From Hydractinia symbiolongicarpus (Eukaryota > Cnidaria > Hydrozoa > Anthoathecata > Hydractiniidae): DNA of 64,000 nt. Location of the stretch: positions 36,359,851-36,423,850 of the forward strand of contig NC_079877.1 of NCBI RefSeq assembly GCF_029227915.1, in the 5' to 3' direction. Position numbers and translations under genes: made by a program. Shown here piece by piece: positions 49,501 to 62,500 of this stretch (position 1 is the stretch's first letter; every line of letters starts with the position of its first letter). A model generated the notes under the pieces. The model had not been told where the DNA came from. It ran no database searches and worked only from the letters and a program-made list of their open reading frames with translations.

Positions 49501-52500
49501 GCGTCTCATCAAAAATGAAAACATTTTTGAAAACTACAAGTCTCATGCGTTTTAGTGGTGAAAAGATAATTTAAAAAATCGTTCTTGAAATGAGTTTACT
49601 CACAGGGTACTTTCTTTGTATATACTCTACTATACGGGCCAAGCACGGGATTTACGGGAATTCGCGGGTTTTTGTTTGCCGGCGATTAAACTTCTTTTAT
49701 TCAGCGTCTCATCAAAAATGGAAACATTTTTGAAAACTACAAGTCTCATGCGTTTTAGTGGTGAAAAGATAATTTTAAAAATTGTTCTGGAAATGAGTTT
49801 ACTCCCTGAGTACTTTCTTTGTATACTTTTGACTATACGAGCCGAGTCCGGGATTTACGGAAAATCGCGAGTTTTCGTTTGCCAGCGATTAAACTTCTTT
49901 TATTCAGCGTCCCATCAAAAATTAAAACATTTTTGAAAACTACAAGTCTCATGCGTTTTAGTGGTGAAAAAATAATTTAAAAAATCGTTCGGGAAATGAG
50001 TTTACTCCCTGGGTAGTTTCTTTGTATACTTTTGACTATACGGGCCGAGTCCGGCATTTACGGGAAATCGCGGGTTTTCGTTTGCCAGCGATTAAACTTC
50101 TTTTATTCCGCGTCTCATCAAAAATGAGAACATTTTTGAAAACTACAAGTCTCATGCGTTTTAGTGGTGAAAAGATAATTTAAAAAATCGTCCTGGAAAT
50201 GAGTTTACTCACAGGGTACTTTCTTTGTATATATTTGACTATACGGGCCAAGCCCGGGATTTACGGGAAATCGCGCGTTTTCGTTTGCCGGCGATTAAAC
50301 TTCTTTTATTCAGCGTCCCATTAAAAATTAAAACATTTTTAAAAACTACAAGTCTCATGCGCTTTAGTGGTGAAAAGATAATTTAAAAAATCGTTCGGGA
50401 AATGAGTTTACTCCCTGGGTATATGCTTTGTATACTTTTGACTAAACGGGCCGAGTCCCGGATTTACGGGAATCGCGGATTTTGGTTTGCCAGCGATTAA
50501 ACTTCTTTTATTCAGCGTCTCATCAAAAATGAAAACATTTTTGAAAACTTCAAGTCTCATGCGTTTTAGTGGTGAAAAGATAATTTAAAAAATCGTTCAG
50601 GAAATGAGTTTACTCCCTAGATACTTTCTTTGTATACTTTTGGCTATACGGGCCGAGTCCGGGATTTAAGGGAATTCGCGGGTTTTCGTTTGCCGGCGAT
50701 TAAACTTCTTTTATTCAGCGTCTCATCAAAAATGAAAACATTTTTGAAAACTACAGGTCTCATGCGTTTTAGTGGTGAAAAGATAATTTAAAAAAACGTT
50801 CTGGAAATGAGTTTACTCGCACGGTACTTTCTTTGTATACTTTCGACTATACGGGTCGAGACCGGGATTTACGGGAAATCGCAGGTTTTCGTTTGCCGGC
50901 GATTAAACTTCTTTTATTCAGCGTCTCATCAAAAATGAAAACATTTCTGAAAACTACAAGTCTCATACGCTTTGGTTGGGAAAAAATAATTTAAAAAATC
51001 GTTCGGGAAATGAGTTTACTCCCTGGGTATTTTCTTTGTATACTTTTGACTATACGGGCCGAGTCCCAGATTTACGGGAATTCGCGGGTTTTCGTTTGCC
51101 AGCGATTAAACTTCTTTTATTCAGCGTCTCATCAAAAATGAAAACATTTTTGAAAACTACAAGTGTCATGCGTTTTAGGCGTGAAAAGATAATTTAAAAA
51201 ATCGTTCTTGAAATGAGTTTTCTCACAGGGTACTTTCTTTGTATATACTCGACTATACGGGCCAAGCACGGGATTTACGGGAAATCGCGGGTTTTCGTTT
51301 GCCGGCGATTAAACTTCTTTTATTCAGCGTCTCATCAAAAATGAAAACATTTTTGAAAACTACAAGTCTCATGCGTTTTAGTGGTGAAAAAATAATTTAA
51401 AAAATCGTTCGGGAAATGAGTTTACTCACAGGGTACTTTCTTTGTATACATTCGACTATACGGGCCGAGTCCGGGATTTACGGGAAATCGCGGGTTTTCG
51501 TTTGCCGGCGAATAAACTTCTTTTATTCAGCGTCTCATCAAAAATGAAAACATTTTTGAAAACTACAAGTCTCATACGCTTTAGTGGTGAAAAAATAATT
51601 TAAAAAATCGTTCGGGAAATGAGTTTACTCCCTGGGTATTTTCTTTGTATACTTTTGACTATACGGGCCGAGTCCCGGATTTACGGGAATTCGCGGGTTT
51701 TCGTTTGCCAGCGATTAAACTTCTTTTATTCAGCGTCTCATCAAAAATGAAAACATTTTTGAAAACTACAAATCTCATGCGTTTTAGGCGTGAAAAGATA
51801 ATTTAAAAAATCGTTCTTGAAATGAGTTTACTCACAGGGTACTTTCTTTGTATATACTCGACTATACGGGCCAAGCACGGGATTTACGGGAAATCGCGGG
51901 TTTTCGTTTGCCGGCGATTAAACTTCTTTTATTCAGCGTCTCATCAAAAATGAAAACATTTTTGAAAACTACAAATCTCATGCGTTTTAGTGGTGAAAAA
52001 ATAATTTAAAAAATCGTTCGGAAAATGAGTTTACTCACAGGGTACTTTCTTTGTATACATTCGACTATACGGGCCGAGTCCGAGATTTACGGGAATTCGC
52101 GGGTTTTTGTTTGCCGGCGATTAAACTTCTTTTATTCAGCGTCTCATCAAAAATGAAAACATTTTTGAAAACTACAAGTCTCATGCGTTTTAGTGGTGAA
52201 AAGATAATTTAAAAAATCGTTCTTCAAATGAGTTTACTCACAGGGTACTTTCTTTGTATATACTCGACTATACGGGCCAAGCACGGGATTTACGGGAATT
52301 CGCGGGTTTTTGTTTGCCGGCGATTAAACTTCTTTTATTCAGCGTCTCATCAAAAATGAAAACATTTTTAAAAACTACAAGTCTCATGCGTTTTAGTGGT
52401 GAAAAGATAATTTAAAAAATCGTTCTTGAAATGAGTTTACTCACAGGGTACTTTCTTTGTATATACTCGACTATACGGGCCAAGCACGGGATTTACGGGA

Positions 52501-52600
52501 AATCTCGGGTTTTCGTTTGCCGGCGATTAAACTTCTTTTATTCAGCGTCTCATCAAAAATGAAAACATTTTTGAAAACTACAAGTCTCATGCGTTTTAGT
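49501..52600. repeat. Mosaic of I, H, G, A and F monomers
   Basis: This stretch mixes right-domain types with a few left-domain A, B and D monomers (about 49,800-50,330). Rare variants are agaacattt near 50,126, gtatatgctttg near 50,419, gtcgagaccggg near 50,855 and ttggttgggaaaaa near 50,973. From about 51,160 the I/H/G order repeats, with ttttaggcgtg near 51,175 and 51,783. No gene. Confidence 0.75.
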
Positions 52601-53830
52601 GGTGAAAAAATAATTTAAAAAATCGTTCGGGAAATGAGTTTACTCCCCAGGTATTTTCTTTGTACACTTTTGACTAAACAGGCCGAGTCCCGGATTTACG
52701 GGAATCGCGGATTTTTGTTTGCCAGCGATTAAACTTCTTTTATTCAGCGTCTCATCAAAAATGAAAACATTTTTGAAAACTAAAAGTCTCATGCGTTTTA
52801 GTGGTGAAAAAATAATTTAAAAAATCGTTCGGGAAATGAGTTTACTCACAGGGTACTTTCTTTGTATACATTCGACTATACGGGCCGAGTCCGGGATTTA
52901 CGGGAATTCGCGGGTTTTTGTTTGCCGGCGATTAAACTTCTTTTATTCAGCGTCTCATCAAAAATGAAAACATTTTTGAAAACTACAAGTCTCATGCGTT
53001 TTGGTGGTGAAAAGATAATTTAAAAAATCGTTCTTGAAATGAGTTTACTCACAGGGTACTTTCTTTGTATATACTCGACTATACGGGCCAAGCACGGGAT
53101 TTACGGGAATTCGCGGGTTTTTGTTTGCCGGCGATTAAACTTCTTTTATTCAGCGTCTCATCAAAAATGAAAACATTTTTGAAAACTACAAGTCTCATGC
53201 GTTTTAGTGGTGAAAAAATAATTTAAAAAATCGTTCGGGAAATGAGTTTACTCCCTGGGTATTTTCTTTGTACACTTTTGACTAAACGGGCCGAGTCCCG
53301 GATTTACGGGAATCGCGGATTTTTGTTTGCCAGCGATTAAACTTCTTTTATTCAGCGTCTCATCAAAAATGAAAACATTTTTGAAAACTAAAAGTCTCAT
53401 GCGTTTTAGTGGTGAAAAAATAATTTAAAAAATCGTTCGGGAAATGAGTTTACTCACAGGGTACTTTCTTTGTATACATTCGACTATACGGGCCGAGTCC
53501 GGGATTTACGGGAATTCGCGGGTTTTTGTTTGCCGGCGATTAAACTTCTTTTATTCAGCGTCTCATCAAAAATGAAAACATTTTTGAAAACTACCAGTCT
53601 CATGCGTTTTGGTGGTGAAAAGATAATTTAAAAAATCGTTCTTGAAATGAGTTTACTCACAGGGTACTTTCTTTGTATATACTCGACTATACGGGCCAAG
53701 CACGGGATTTACGGGAATTCGCGGGTTTTTGTTTGCCGGCGATTAAACTTCTTTTATTCAGCGTCTCATCAAAAATGAAAACATTTTTGAAAACTACAAG
53801 TCTCATGCGTTTTAGTGGTGAAAAGATAAT
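52601..53830. repeat. 608-bp trimer pair (G-H-I)
   Basis: G with tgtacactttt (52,661 and 53,269), H with taaaagtctc, and I with ttttggtggtg (about 53,000 and 53,608) recur at 608 bp. The G monomer lacks one base (gggaatcgcgg), giving 608 rather than 609. A third G of this kind lies at 54,080, 811 bp on, separated by an inserted D-like monomer. Confidence 0.8.
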
Positions 53831-55047
53831 TTTAAAAATTGTTCTGGAAATGAGTTTACTCCCTGAGTACTTTCTTTGTATACTTTTGACTATACGAGCC
53901 GAGTCCGGGATTTACGGGAAATCGCGAGTTTTCGTTTGCCAGCGATTAAACTTCTTTTATTCCGCGTCTCATCAAAAATGAAAACATTTTTGAAAACTAC
54001 AAGTCTCATGCGTTTTAGTGGTGAAAAAATAATTTAAAAAATCGTTCGGGAAATGAGTTTACTCCCTGGGTATTTTCTTTGTACACTTTTGACTAAACGG
54101 GCCGAGTCCCGGATTTACGGGAATCGCGGATTTTTGTTTGCCAGCGATTAAACTTCTTTTATTCAGCGTCCCATCAAAAATTAAAACATTTTTGAAAACT
54201 ACAAGTCTCATGCGTTTTAGTGGTGAAAAAATAATTTAAAAAATCGTTCGGGAAATGAGTTTACTCCCTGGGTAGTTTCTTTGTATACTTTTGACTATAC
54301 GGGCCGAGTCCGGGATTTACGGGAAATCGCGGGTTTTCGTTTGCCAGCGATTAAACTTCTTTTATTCCGCGTCTCATCAAAAATGAGAACATTTTTGAAA
54401 ACTACAAGTCTCATGCGTTTTAGTGGTGAAAAGATAATTTAAAAAATCGTTCTGGAAATGAGTTTACTCACAGGGTACTTTCTTTGTATATAATTGACTA
54501 TACGGGCCAAGCCCGGGATTTACGGGAAATCGCGCGTTTTCGTTTGCCGGCGATTAAACTTCTTTTATTCAGCGTCCCATCAAAAAATAAAACATTTTTA
54601 AAAACTACAAGTCTCATGCGCTTTAGTGGTGAAAAGATAATTTAAAAAATCGTTCGGGAAATGAGTTTACTCCCTGGGTAGTTTCTTTGTATACTTTTGA
54701 CTATACGGGCCGAGTCCGGGATTTACGGGAAATCGCGGGTTTTCGTTTGCCAGCGATTAAACTTCTTTTATTCCGCGTCTCATCAAAAATGAGAACATTT
54801 TTGAAAACTACAAGTCTCATGCGTTTTAGTGGTGAAAAGATAATTTAAAAAATCGTTCTGGAAATGAGTTTACTCACAGGGTACTTTCTTTGTATATATT
54901 TGACTATACGGGCCAAGCCCGGGATTTACGGGAAATCGCGCGTTTTCGTTTGCCGGCGATTAAACTTCTTTTATTCAGCGTCCCATCAAAAAATAAAACA
55001 TTTTTAAAAACTACAAGTCTCATGCGCTTTAGTGGTGAAAAGATAAT
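53831..55047. repeat. D, G, then 406-bp B-A dimers
   Basis: A D-like and a G monomer are followed by two B-A pairs with the rare aaatgagaac at 54,383 and 54,789 (406-bp step). Their A monomers have attgactatac in place of attcgactatac, and caaaaaataaaac. The pair resembles the single B-A pair near 49,960-50,350. No gene. Confidence 0.75.
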
Positions 55048-57684
55048 TTAAAAAATCGTTCGGGAAATGAGTTTACTCCCTGGGTATTTTCTTTGTATAC
55101 TTTTGACTAAACGGGCCGAGTCCCGGATTTACGGGAATTGCGGATTTTCGTTTGCCAGCGATTAAACTTCTTTTATTCAGCGTCTCATCAAAAATGAAAA
55201 CATTTTTCAAAACTACAAGTCTCATGCGTTTTAGTGGTGAAAAAATAATTTAAAAAATCGTTCGGGAAATGAGTTTACTCACAGGGTACTTTCTTTGTAT
55301 ACATTCGACTATACGGGCCGAGTCCGGGATTTACGGGAATTCGCGGGTTTTTGTTTGCCGGCGATTAAACTTTTTTTATTCAGCGTCTCATCAAAAATGA
55401 AAACATTTTTCAAAACTACAAGTCTCATGCGTTTTAGTGGTGAAAAGATACTTTAAAAAATCGTTCAGGAAATAAGTTTACTCCCTAGATTCTTTCTTTG
55501 TATACTTTTGGCTATACGGGCCGAGTCCGGGATTTAAGGGAATTCGCGGGTTTTCGTTTGCCGGCGATTAAACTTCTTTTATTCAGCGTCTCATCAAAAA
55601 TGAAAACATTTTTGAAAACTACAGGTCTCATGCGTTTTAGGCGTGAAAAGATAATTTAAAAAATCGTTCTTGAAATGAGTTTACTCACAGGGTACTTTCT
55701 TTGTATATACTCGACTATACGGGCCAAGCACGGGATTTACGGGAAATCGCGGGTTTTCGTTTGCCGGCGATTAAACTTCTTTTATTCAGCGTCTCATCAA
55801 AAATGAAAACATTTTTGAAAACTACAAGTCTCATGCGTTTTAGTGGTGAAAAAATAATTTAAAAAATCGTTCGGAAAATGAGTTTACTCACAGGGTACTT
55901 TCTTTGTATACATTTGACTATACGGGCCGAGTCCGAGATTTACTTGAATTCGCGGGTTTTTGTTTGCCGGCAATTAAACTTCTTTTATTCAGCGTCTCAT
56001 CAAAAATGAAAACATTTTTGAAAACTACAAGTCTCATGCGTTTTAGTGGTGAAAAGATAATTTAAAAAATCGTTCTTGAAATGAGTTTACTCACAGGGTA
56101 CTTTCTTTCTATATACTCGACTATACGGGCCAAGCACGGGATTTACGGGAAATCTCGGGTTTTCGTTTGCCGGCGATTAAACTTCTTTTATTCAGCGTCT
56201 CATCAAAAATGAAAACATTTTTGAAAACTACAAGTCTCATGCGTTTTAGTGGTGAAAAGATAATTTAAAAAATCGTTCGGGAAATGAGTTTACTCCCTGG
56301 GTATTTTCTTTGTATACTTTTGACTAAACGGGCCGGGTCCCGGATTTACGGGAATCGCGGATTTTTGTTTGCCAGCGATTAAACTTCTTTTATTCAGCGT
56401 CTCATCAAAAATGAAAACATTTTTGAAAACTAAAAGTCTCATGCGTTTTAGTGGTGAAAAGATAATTTAAAAAATCGTTCGGGAAATGAGTTTACTTCCT
56501 AGACACTTTCTTTGTATACTTTTGGCTATACGGGCCGAGTCCGGGATTTACGGGAATTCGCGGGTTTTCGTTTGCCGGCGATTAAACTTCTTTTATTCAG
56601 CGTCTCATCAAAAATGAAAACATTTTTGAAAACTACAAGTCTCATGCGTTTAAGTGGTGAAAAGATAATTTAAAAAATCGTTCTGGAAATGAGTTTACTC
56701 GCAGGGTACTTTCTTTGTATACTTTCGACTATACGGACCGAGTCCGGGATTTACGGGAAATCGCGGGTTTTCGTTTGCCGGCGATTAAACTTCTTTTATT
56801 CAGCGTCTCATCAAAAATGAAAACATTTTTGAAAACTACAAGTCTCATACGCTTTAGTGGTGAAAAAATAATTTAAAAAATCGTTCGGGAAATGAGTTTA
56901 CTCCCTGGGTATTTTCTTTGTATACTTTTGACTATACGGGCCGAGTCCCGGATTTACGGGAATTCGCGGGTTTTCGTTTGCCAGCGATTAAACTTCTTTT
57001 ATTCAGCGTCTCATAATAAATGAAAACATTTTTGAAAACTACAAGTCTCATGAGTTTTAGTGGTGAAGAGATAATTTAAAAAATCGTTCTTGAAATGAGT
57101 TTACTCACAGGGTACTTTCTTTGTATATACTCGACTATACGGGCCAAGCACGGAATTTACGGGAAATCGCGGGTTTTCGTTTGCCGACGATTAAACTTCT
57201 TTTATTCAGCGTCTCATCAAAAATGAAAACATTTTTGAAAACTACAAGTCTCATGCGTTTTAGTGGTGAAAAAATAATTTAAAAAATCGTTCGGGAAATG
57301 AGTTTACTCACAGGGTACTTTCTTTGTATACATTCGACTATACGGGCCGAGTCCGGGATTTACGGGAATTCGGGGGTTTTTGTTTGCCGGCGATTAAACT
57401 TCTTTTATTCAGCGTCTCATCAAAAATGAAAACATTTTTGAAAAGTACAAGTCTTATGCCTTTTAGTGGTGAAAAAATAATTTAAAAAATCGTTCGGGAA
57501 ATGAGTTTACTCCCTGGGTAGTTTCTTTGTATACTTTTGACTATACGGCCCGAGTCCGGGATTTACGGGAAATCGCAAGTTTTCGTTTGCCAGCGATTAA
57601 ACTTCTTTTATTCCGCGTCTCATCAAAAATGAAAACATTTTTGAAAACTACAAGTCTCATGCGTTTTAGTGGTGAAAAGATAAA
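55048..57684. repeat. 2,637-bp (13-monomer) tandem duplication, copy 1
   Basis: Landmarks recur at +2,637: gactaaacggg at 55,106/57,743, atttttcaaaac, aaagatacttt, ccctagattc, gatttaaggg, cgagatttacttg and ctttctatatac. The left limit is the mismatch at 55,047 (t versus a at 57,684). The unit contains G, H, E, I, H, I, G, E, F, G, I, H and B in order, so 13 monomers less two bases. I saw no internal difference over the shared 1,901 bp. Confidence 0.9.
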
Positions 57685-59585
57685 TTAAAAAATCGTTCGG
57701 GAAATGAGTTTACTCCCTGGGTATTTTCTTTGTATACTTTTGACTAAACGGGCCGAGTCCCGGATTTACGGGAATTGCGGATTTTCGTTTGCCAGCGATT
57801 AAACTTCTTTTATTCAGCGTCTCATCAAAAATGAAAACATTTTTCAAAACTACAAGTCTCATGCGTTTTAGTGGTGAAAAAATAATTTAAAAAATCGTTC
57901 GGGAAATGAGTTTACTCACAGGGTACTTTCTTTGTATACATTCGACTATACGGGCCGAGTCCGGGATTTACGGGAATTCGCGGGTTTTTGTTTGCCGGCG
58001 ATTAAACTTTTTTTATTCAGCGTCTCATCAAAAATGAAAACATTTTTCAAAACTACAAGTCTCATGCGTTTTAGTGGTGAAAAGATACTTTAAAAAATCG
58101 TTCAGGAAATAAGTTTACTCCCTAGATTCTTTCTTTGTATACTTTTGGCTATACGGGCCGAGTCCGGGATTTAAGGGAATTCGCGGGTTTTCGTTTGCCG
58201 GCGATTAAACTTCTTTTATTCAGCGTCTCATCAAAAATGAAAACATTTTTGAAAACTACAGGTCTCATGCGTTTTAGGCGTGAAAAGATAATTTAAAAAA
58301 TCGTTCTTGAAATGAGTTTACTCACAGGGTACTTTCTTTGTATATACTCGACTATACGGGCCAAGCACGGGATTTACGGGAAATCGCGGGTTTTCGTTTG
58401 CCGGCGATTAAACTTCTTTTATTCAGCGTCTCATCAAAAATGAAAACATTTTTGAAAACTACAAGTCTCATGCGTTTTAGTGGTGAAAAAATAATTTAAA
58501 AAATCGTTCGGAAAATGAGTTTACTCACAGGGTACTTTCTTTGTATACATTTGACTATACGGGCCGAGTCCGAGATTTACTTGAATTCGCGGGTTTTTGT
58601 TTGCCGGCAATTAAACTTCTTTTATTCAGCGTCTCATCAAAAATGAAAACATTTTTGAAAACTACAAGTCTCATGCGTTTTAGTGGTGAAAAGATAATTT
58701 AAAAAATCGTTCTTGAAATGAGTTTACTCACAGGGTACTTTCTTTCTATATACTCGACTATACGGGCCAAGCACGGGATTTACGGGAAATCTCGGGTTTT
58801 CGTTTGCCGGCGATTAAACTTCTTTTATTCAGCGTCTCATCAAAAATGAAAACATTTTTGAAAACTACAAGTCTCATGCGTTTTAGTGGTGAAAAGATAA
58901 TTTAAAAAATCGTTCGGGAAATGAGTTTACTCCCTGGGTATTTTCTTTGTATACTTTTGACTAAACGGGCCGGGTCCCGGATTTACGGGAATCGCGGATT
59001 TTTGTTTGCCAGCGATTAAACTTCTTTTATTCAGCGTCTCATCAAAAATGAAAACATTTTTGAAAACTAAAAGTCTCATGCGTTTTAGTGGTGAAAAGAT
59101 AATTTAAAAAATCGTTCGGGAAATGAGTTTACTTCCTAGACACTTTCTTTGTATACTTTTGGCTATACGGGCCGAGTCCGGGATTTACGGGAATTCGCGG
59201 GTTTTCGTTTGCCGGCGATTAAACTTCTTTTATTCAGCGTCTCATCAAAAATGAAAACATTTTTGAAAACTACAAGTCTCATGCGTTTAAGTGGTGAAAA
59301 GATAATTTAAAAAATCGTTCTGGAAATGAGTTTACTCGCAGGGTACTTTCTTTGTATACTTTCGACTATACGGACCGAGTCCGGGATTTACGGGAAATCG
59401 CGGGTTTTCGTTTGCCGGCGATTAAACTTCTTTTATTCAGCGTCTCATCAAAAATGAAAACATTTTTGAAAACTACAAGTCTCATACGCTTTAGTGGTGA
59501 AAAAATAATTTAAAAAATCGTTCGGGAAATGAGTTTACTCCCTGGGTATTTTCTTTGTATACTTTTGACTATACGGGCCGAGTCC
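57685..59585. repeat. 2,637-bp tandem duplication, copy 2, truncated to 1,901 bp
   Basis: The second copy matches the first until 59,585. At 59,586 it has gtccggg where copy 1 has gtcccgg (56,949). From 59,567 onward the sequence already equals 24,686 onward. The two identities overlap for 19 bp (59,567-59,585), which places the junction in gactatacgggccgag. The last four monomers of the unit are missing here. Confidence 0.9.
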
Positions 59586-62500
59586 GGGATTTACGGGAAA
59601 TCGCGGGTTTTCGTTTGCCGGCGATTAAACTTCTTTTATTCAGCGTCTCATCAAAAATGAAAACATTTTTGAAAACTACAAGTCTCATGCGTTTTTATGG
59701 TGAAAAGATAATTTAAAAAATCGTTCGGGAAATGAGTTTACTCCCTGGGTAGTTTCTTTGTATACTTTTGACTATACGGGCCGAGTCCGGGATTTACAGG
59801 AAATCGCGGGTTTTCGTTTGCCAGCGATTAAACTTCTTTTATTCCGCGTCTCATCAAAAATGAAAACATTTTTGAAAACTACAAGTCTCATGCGTTTTAG
59901 TGGTGAAAAGATAATTTAAAAAATAAGTTTACTCACAGGGTACTTTCTTTGTATATATTCGACTATACGGGCCAAGCCCGGGATTTACGGGAAATCGCGC
60001 GTTTTGGTTTGCCGGCGATTAAACTTCTTTTATTCAGCGTCCCATCAAAAATTAAAACATTTTTGAAAACTACAAGTCTCATGCGTTTTAGTGGTGAAAA
60101 AATAATTTAAAAAAACGTTCGGGAAATTAGTTTACTCCCTGGGTACTTTCTTTGTATACATTCGACTATACGGGCCTAGCTCGGGATTTACGGAAAATCG
60201 CTAGTTTTCGTTTGCCGGCGATTAAACCTCTTTCATTAGGCGTCTCATCAAAAATGAAAACATTTTTGAAAACTACAAGTCTCATGCGTTTTAGTGGCGA
60301 AAAAATAATTTAAAAAATCGTTCTGGAAATGAGTTTACTCCCTGAGTACTTTCTTTGTATACTTTCGACTATACGGGCCGAGTCTGGGATTTACGGGAAA
60401 TCGCGGGTTTTCGTTTGCCGGCAATTAAACTTCTTTTATTCAGCGTCTCATCAAAAATGAAAACATTTTTGAAAACTACAAGTCTCATGCGTTTTAGTGG
60501 TGAAAAGATAATTTAAAAAATCGTTCGGGAAATGAGTTTACTCCCTGGGTAGTTTCTTTGTATACTTTTGACTATACGGGCCGAGTCCGGGATTTACGGG
60601 AAATCGCGGGTTTTCGTTTGCCAGCGATTAAACTTCTTTTATTCCGCGTCTCATCAAAAATAAAAACATTTTTGAAAACTACAAGTCTCATGCGTTTTAG
60701 TGGTGAAAAGATAATTTAAAAAATCGTTCTGGAAATGAGTTTACTCACAGGGTACTTTCTTTGTATATATTCGACTATACGGGCCAAGCCCGGGATTTAC
60801 GGGAAATCGCGCGTTTTGGTTTGCCGGCGATTAAACTTCTTTTATTCAGCGTCCCATCAAAAATTAAAACATTTTTGAAAACTACAAGTCTCATGCGTTT
60901 TAGTGGTGAAAAAATAATTTAAAAAATCGTTCGGGAAATGAGTTTACTCCCTGGGTAGTTTCTTTGTATACTTTTGACTATACGGGCCGAGTCCGGGATT
61001 TACGGGAAATCGCGGGTTTTCGTTTGCCAGCGATTAAACTTCTTTTATTCCGCGTCTCATCAAAAATGAAAACATTTTTGAAAACTACAAGTCTCATGCG
61101 TTTTAGTGGTGAAAAGATAATTTAAAAAATCGTTCTGGAAATGAGTTTACTCACAGGGTACTTTCTTTGTATATATTCGACTATACGGGCCAAGTCCGGG
61201 ATTTACGGGAAATCGCGCGTTTTCGTTTGCCGGCGATTAAACTTCTTTTATTCAGCGTCCCATCAAAAATTAAAACATTTTTGAAAACTACAAGTCTCAT
61301 GCCTTCTAGTGGTGAAAAAATAATTTAAAAAAACGTTCGGGAAATTAGTTTACTCCCTGGGTACTTTCTTTGTATACATTTGACTATACGGGCCTAGCTC
61401 GGGATTTACGGAAAATCGCTAGTTTTCGTTTGCCGGCGATTAAACCTCTTTCATTAGGCGTTTCATCAAAAATGAAAACATTTTTGAAAACTACAAGTCT
61501 CATGCGTTTTAGTGGCGAAAAAATAATTTAAAAAATCGTTCTGGAAATGAGTTTACTCCCTGAGTACTTTCTTTGTATACTTTTGACTATACGAGCCGAG
61601 TCCGGGATTTACGGGAAATCGCTGTTTTTCGTTTGCCGGCGATTAAACTTCTTTTATTCAGCGTCTCATCAAAAATGAAAACATTTTTGAAAACTACAAG
61701 TCTCATGCGTTTTAGTGGTGAAAAATAATTTAAAAAATCGTTCGGGAAATGAGTTTACTCCCTAGATACTTTCTTTGTATACTTTTGGCTATACGGGCCG
61801 AGTCCGGGATTTACGGGAATTCGCGGGTTTTCGTTTGCCGGCGATTAAACTTCTTTTATTCAGCGTCTCATCAAAAATGAAAACATTTTTGAAAACTACA
61901 AGTCTCATGCGTTTTAGTGGTGAAAAGATAATTTAAAAAATCGTTCTGGAAATGAGTTTACTCGCAGGGTACTTTCTTTGTATACTTTCGACTATACGGG
62001 CCGAGTCCGGGATTTACGGGAAATCGCGGATTTTCGTTTGCCGGCGATTAAACTTCTTTTATTCAGCGTCTCATCAAAAATGAAAACATTTTTGAAAACT
62101 ACAAGTCTCATGCGTTTTAGTGGTGAAAAGATAATTTAAAAAATCGTTCGGGAAATGAGTTACTCCCTGGGTAGTTTCTTTGTATACTTTTGACTATACG
62201 GGCCAAGTCCGGGATTTACGGGAAATCGCGGGTTTTCGTTTGCCAGCGATTAAACTTCTTTTATTCCGCGTCTCATCAAAAATGAAAACATTTTTGAAAA
62301 CTACAAGTCTCATGCGTTTTAGTGGTGAAAAGATAATTTAAAAAATCGTTCTGGAAATGAGTTTACTCACAGGGTACTTTCTTTGTATATATTCGACTAT
62401 ACGGGCCAAGCCCGGGATTTACGGGAATTCGCGGGTTTTCGTTTGCCGGCGATTAAACTTCTTTTATTCAGCGTCTCATCAAAAATGAAAACATTTTTGA

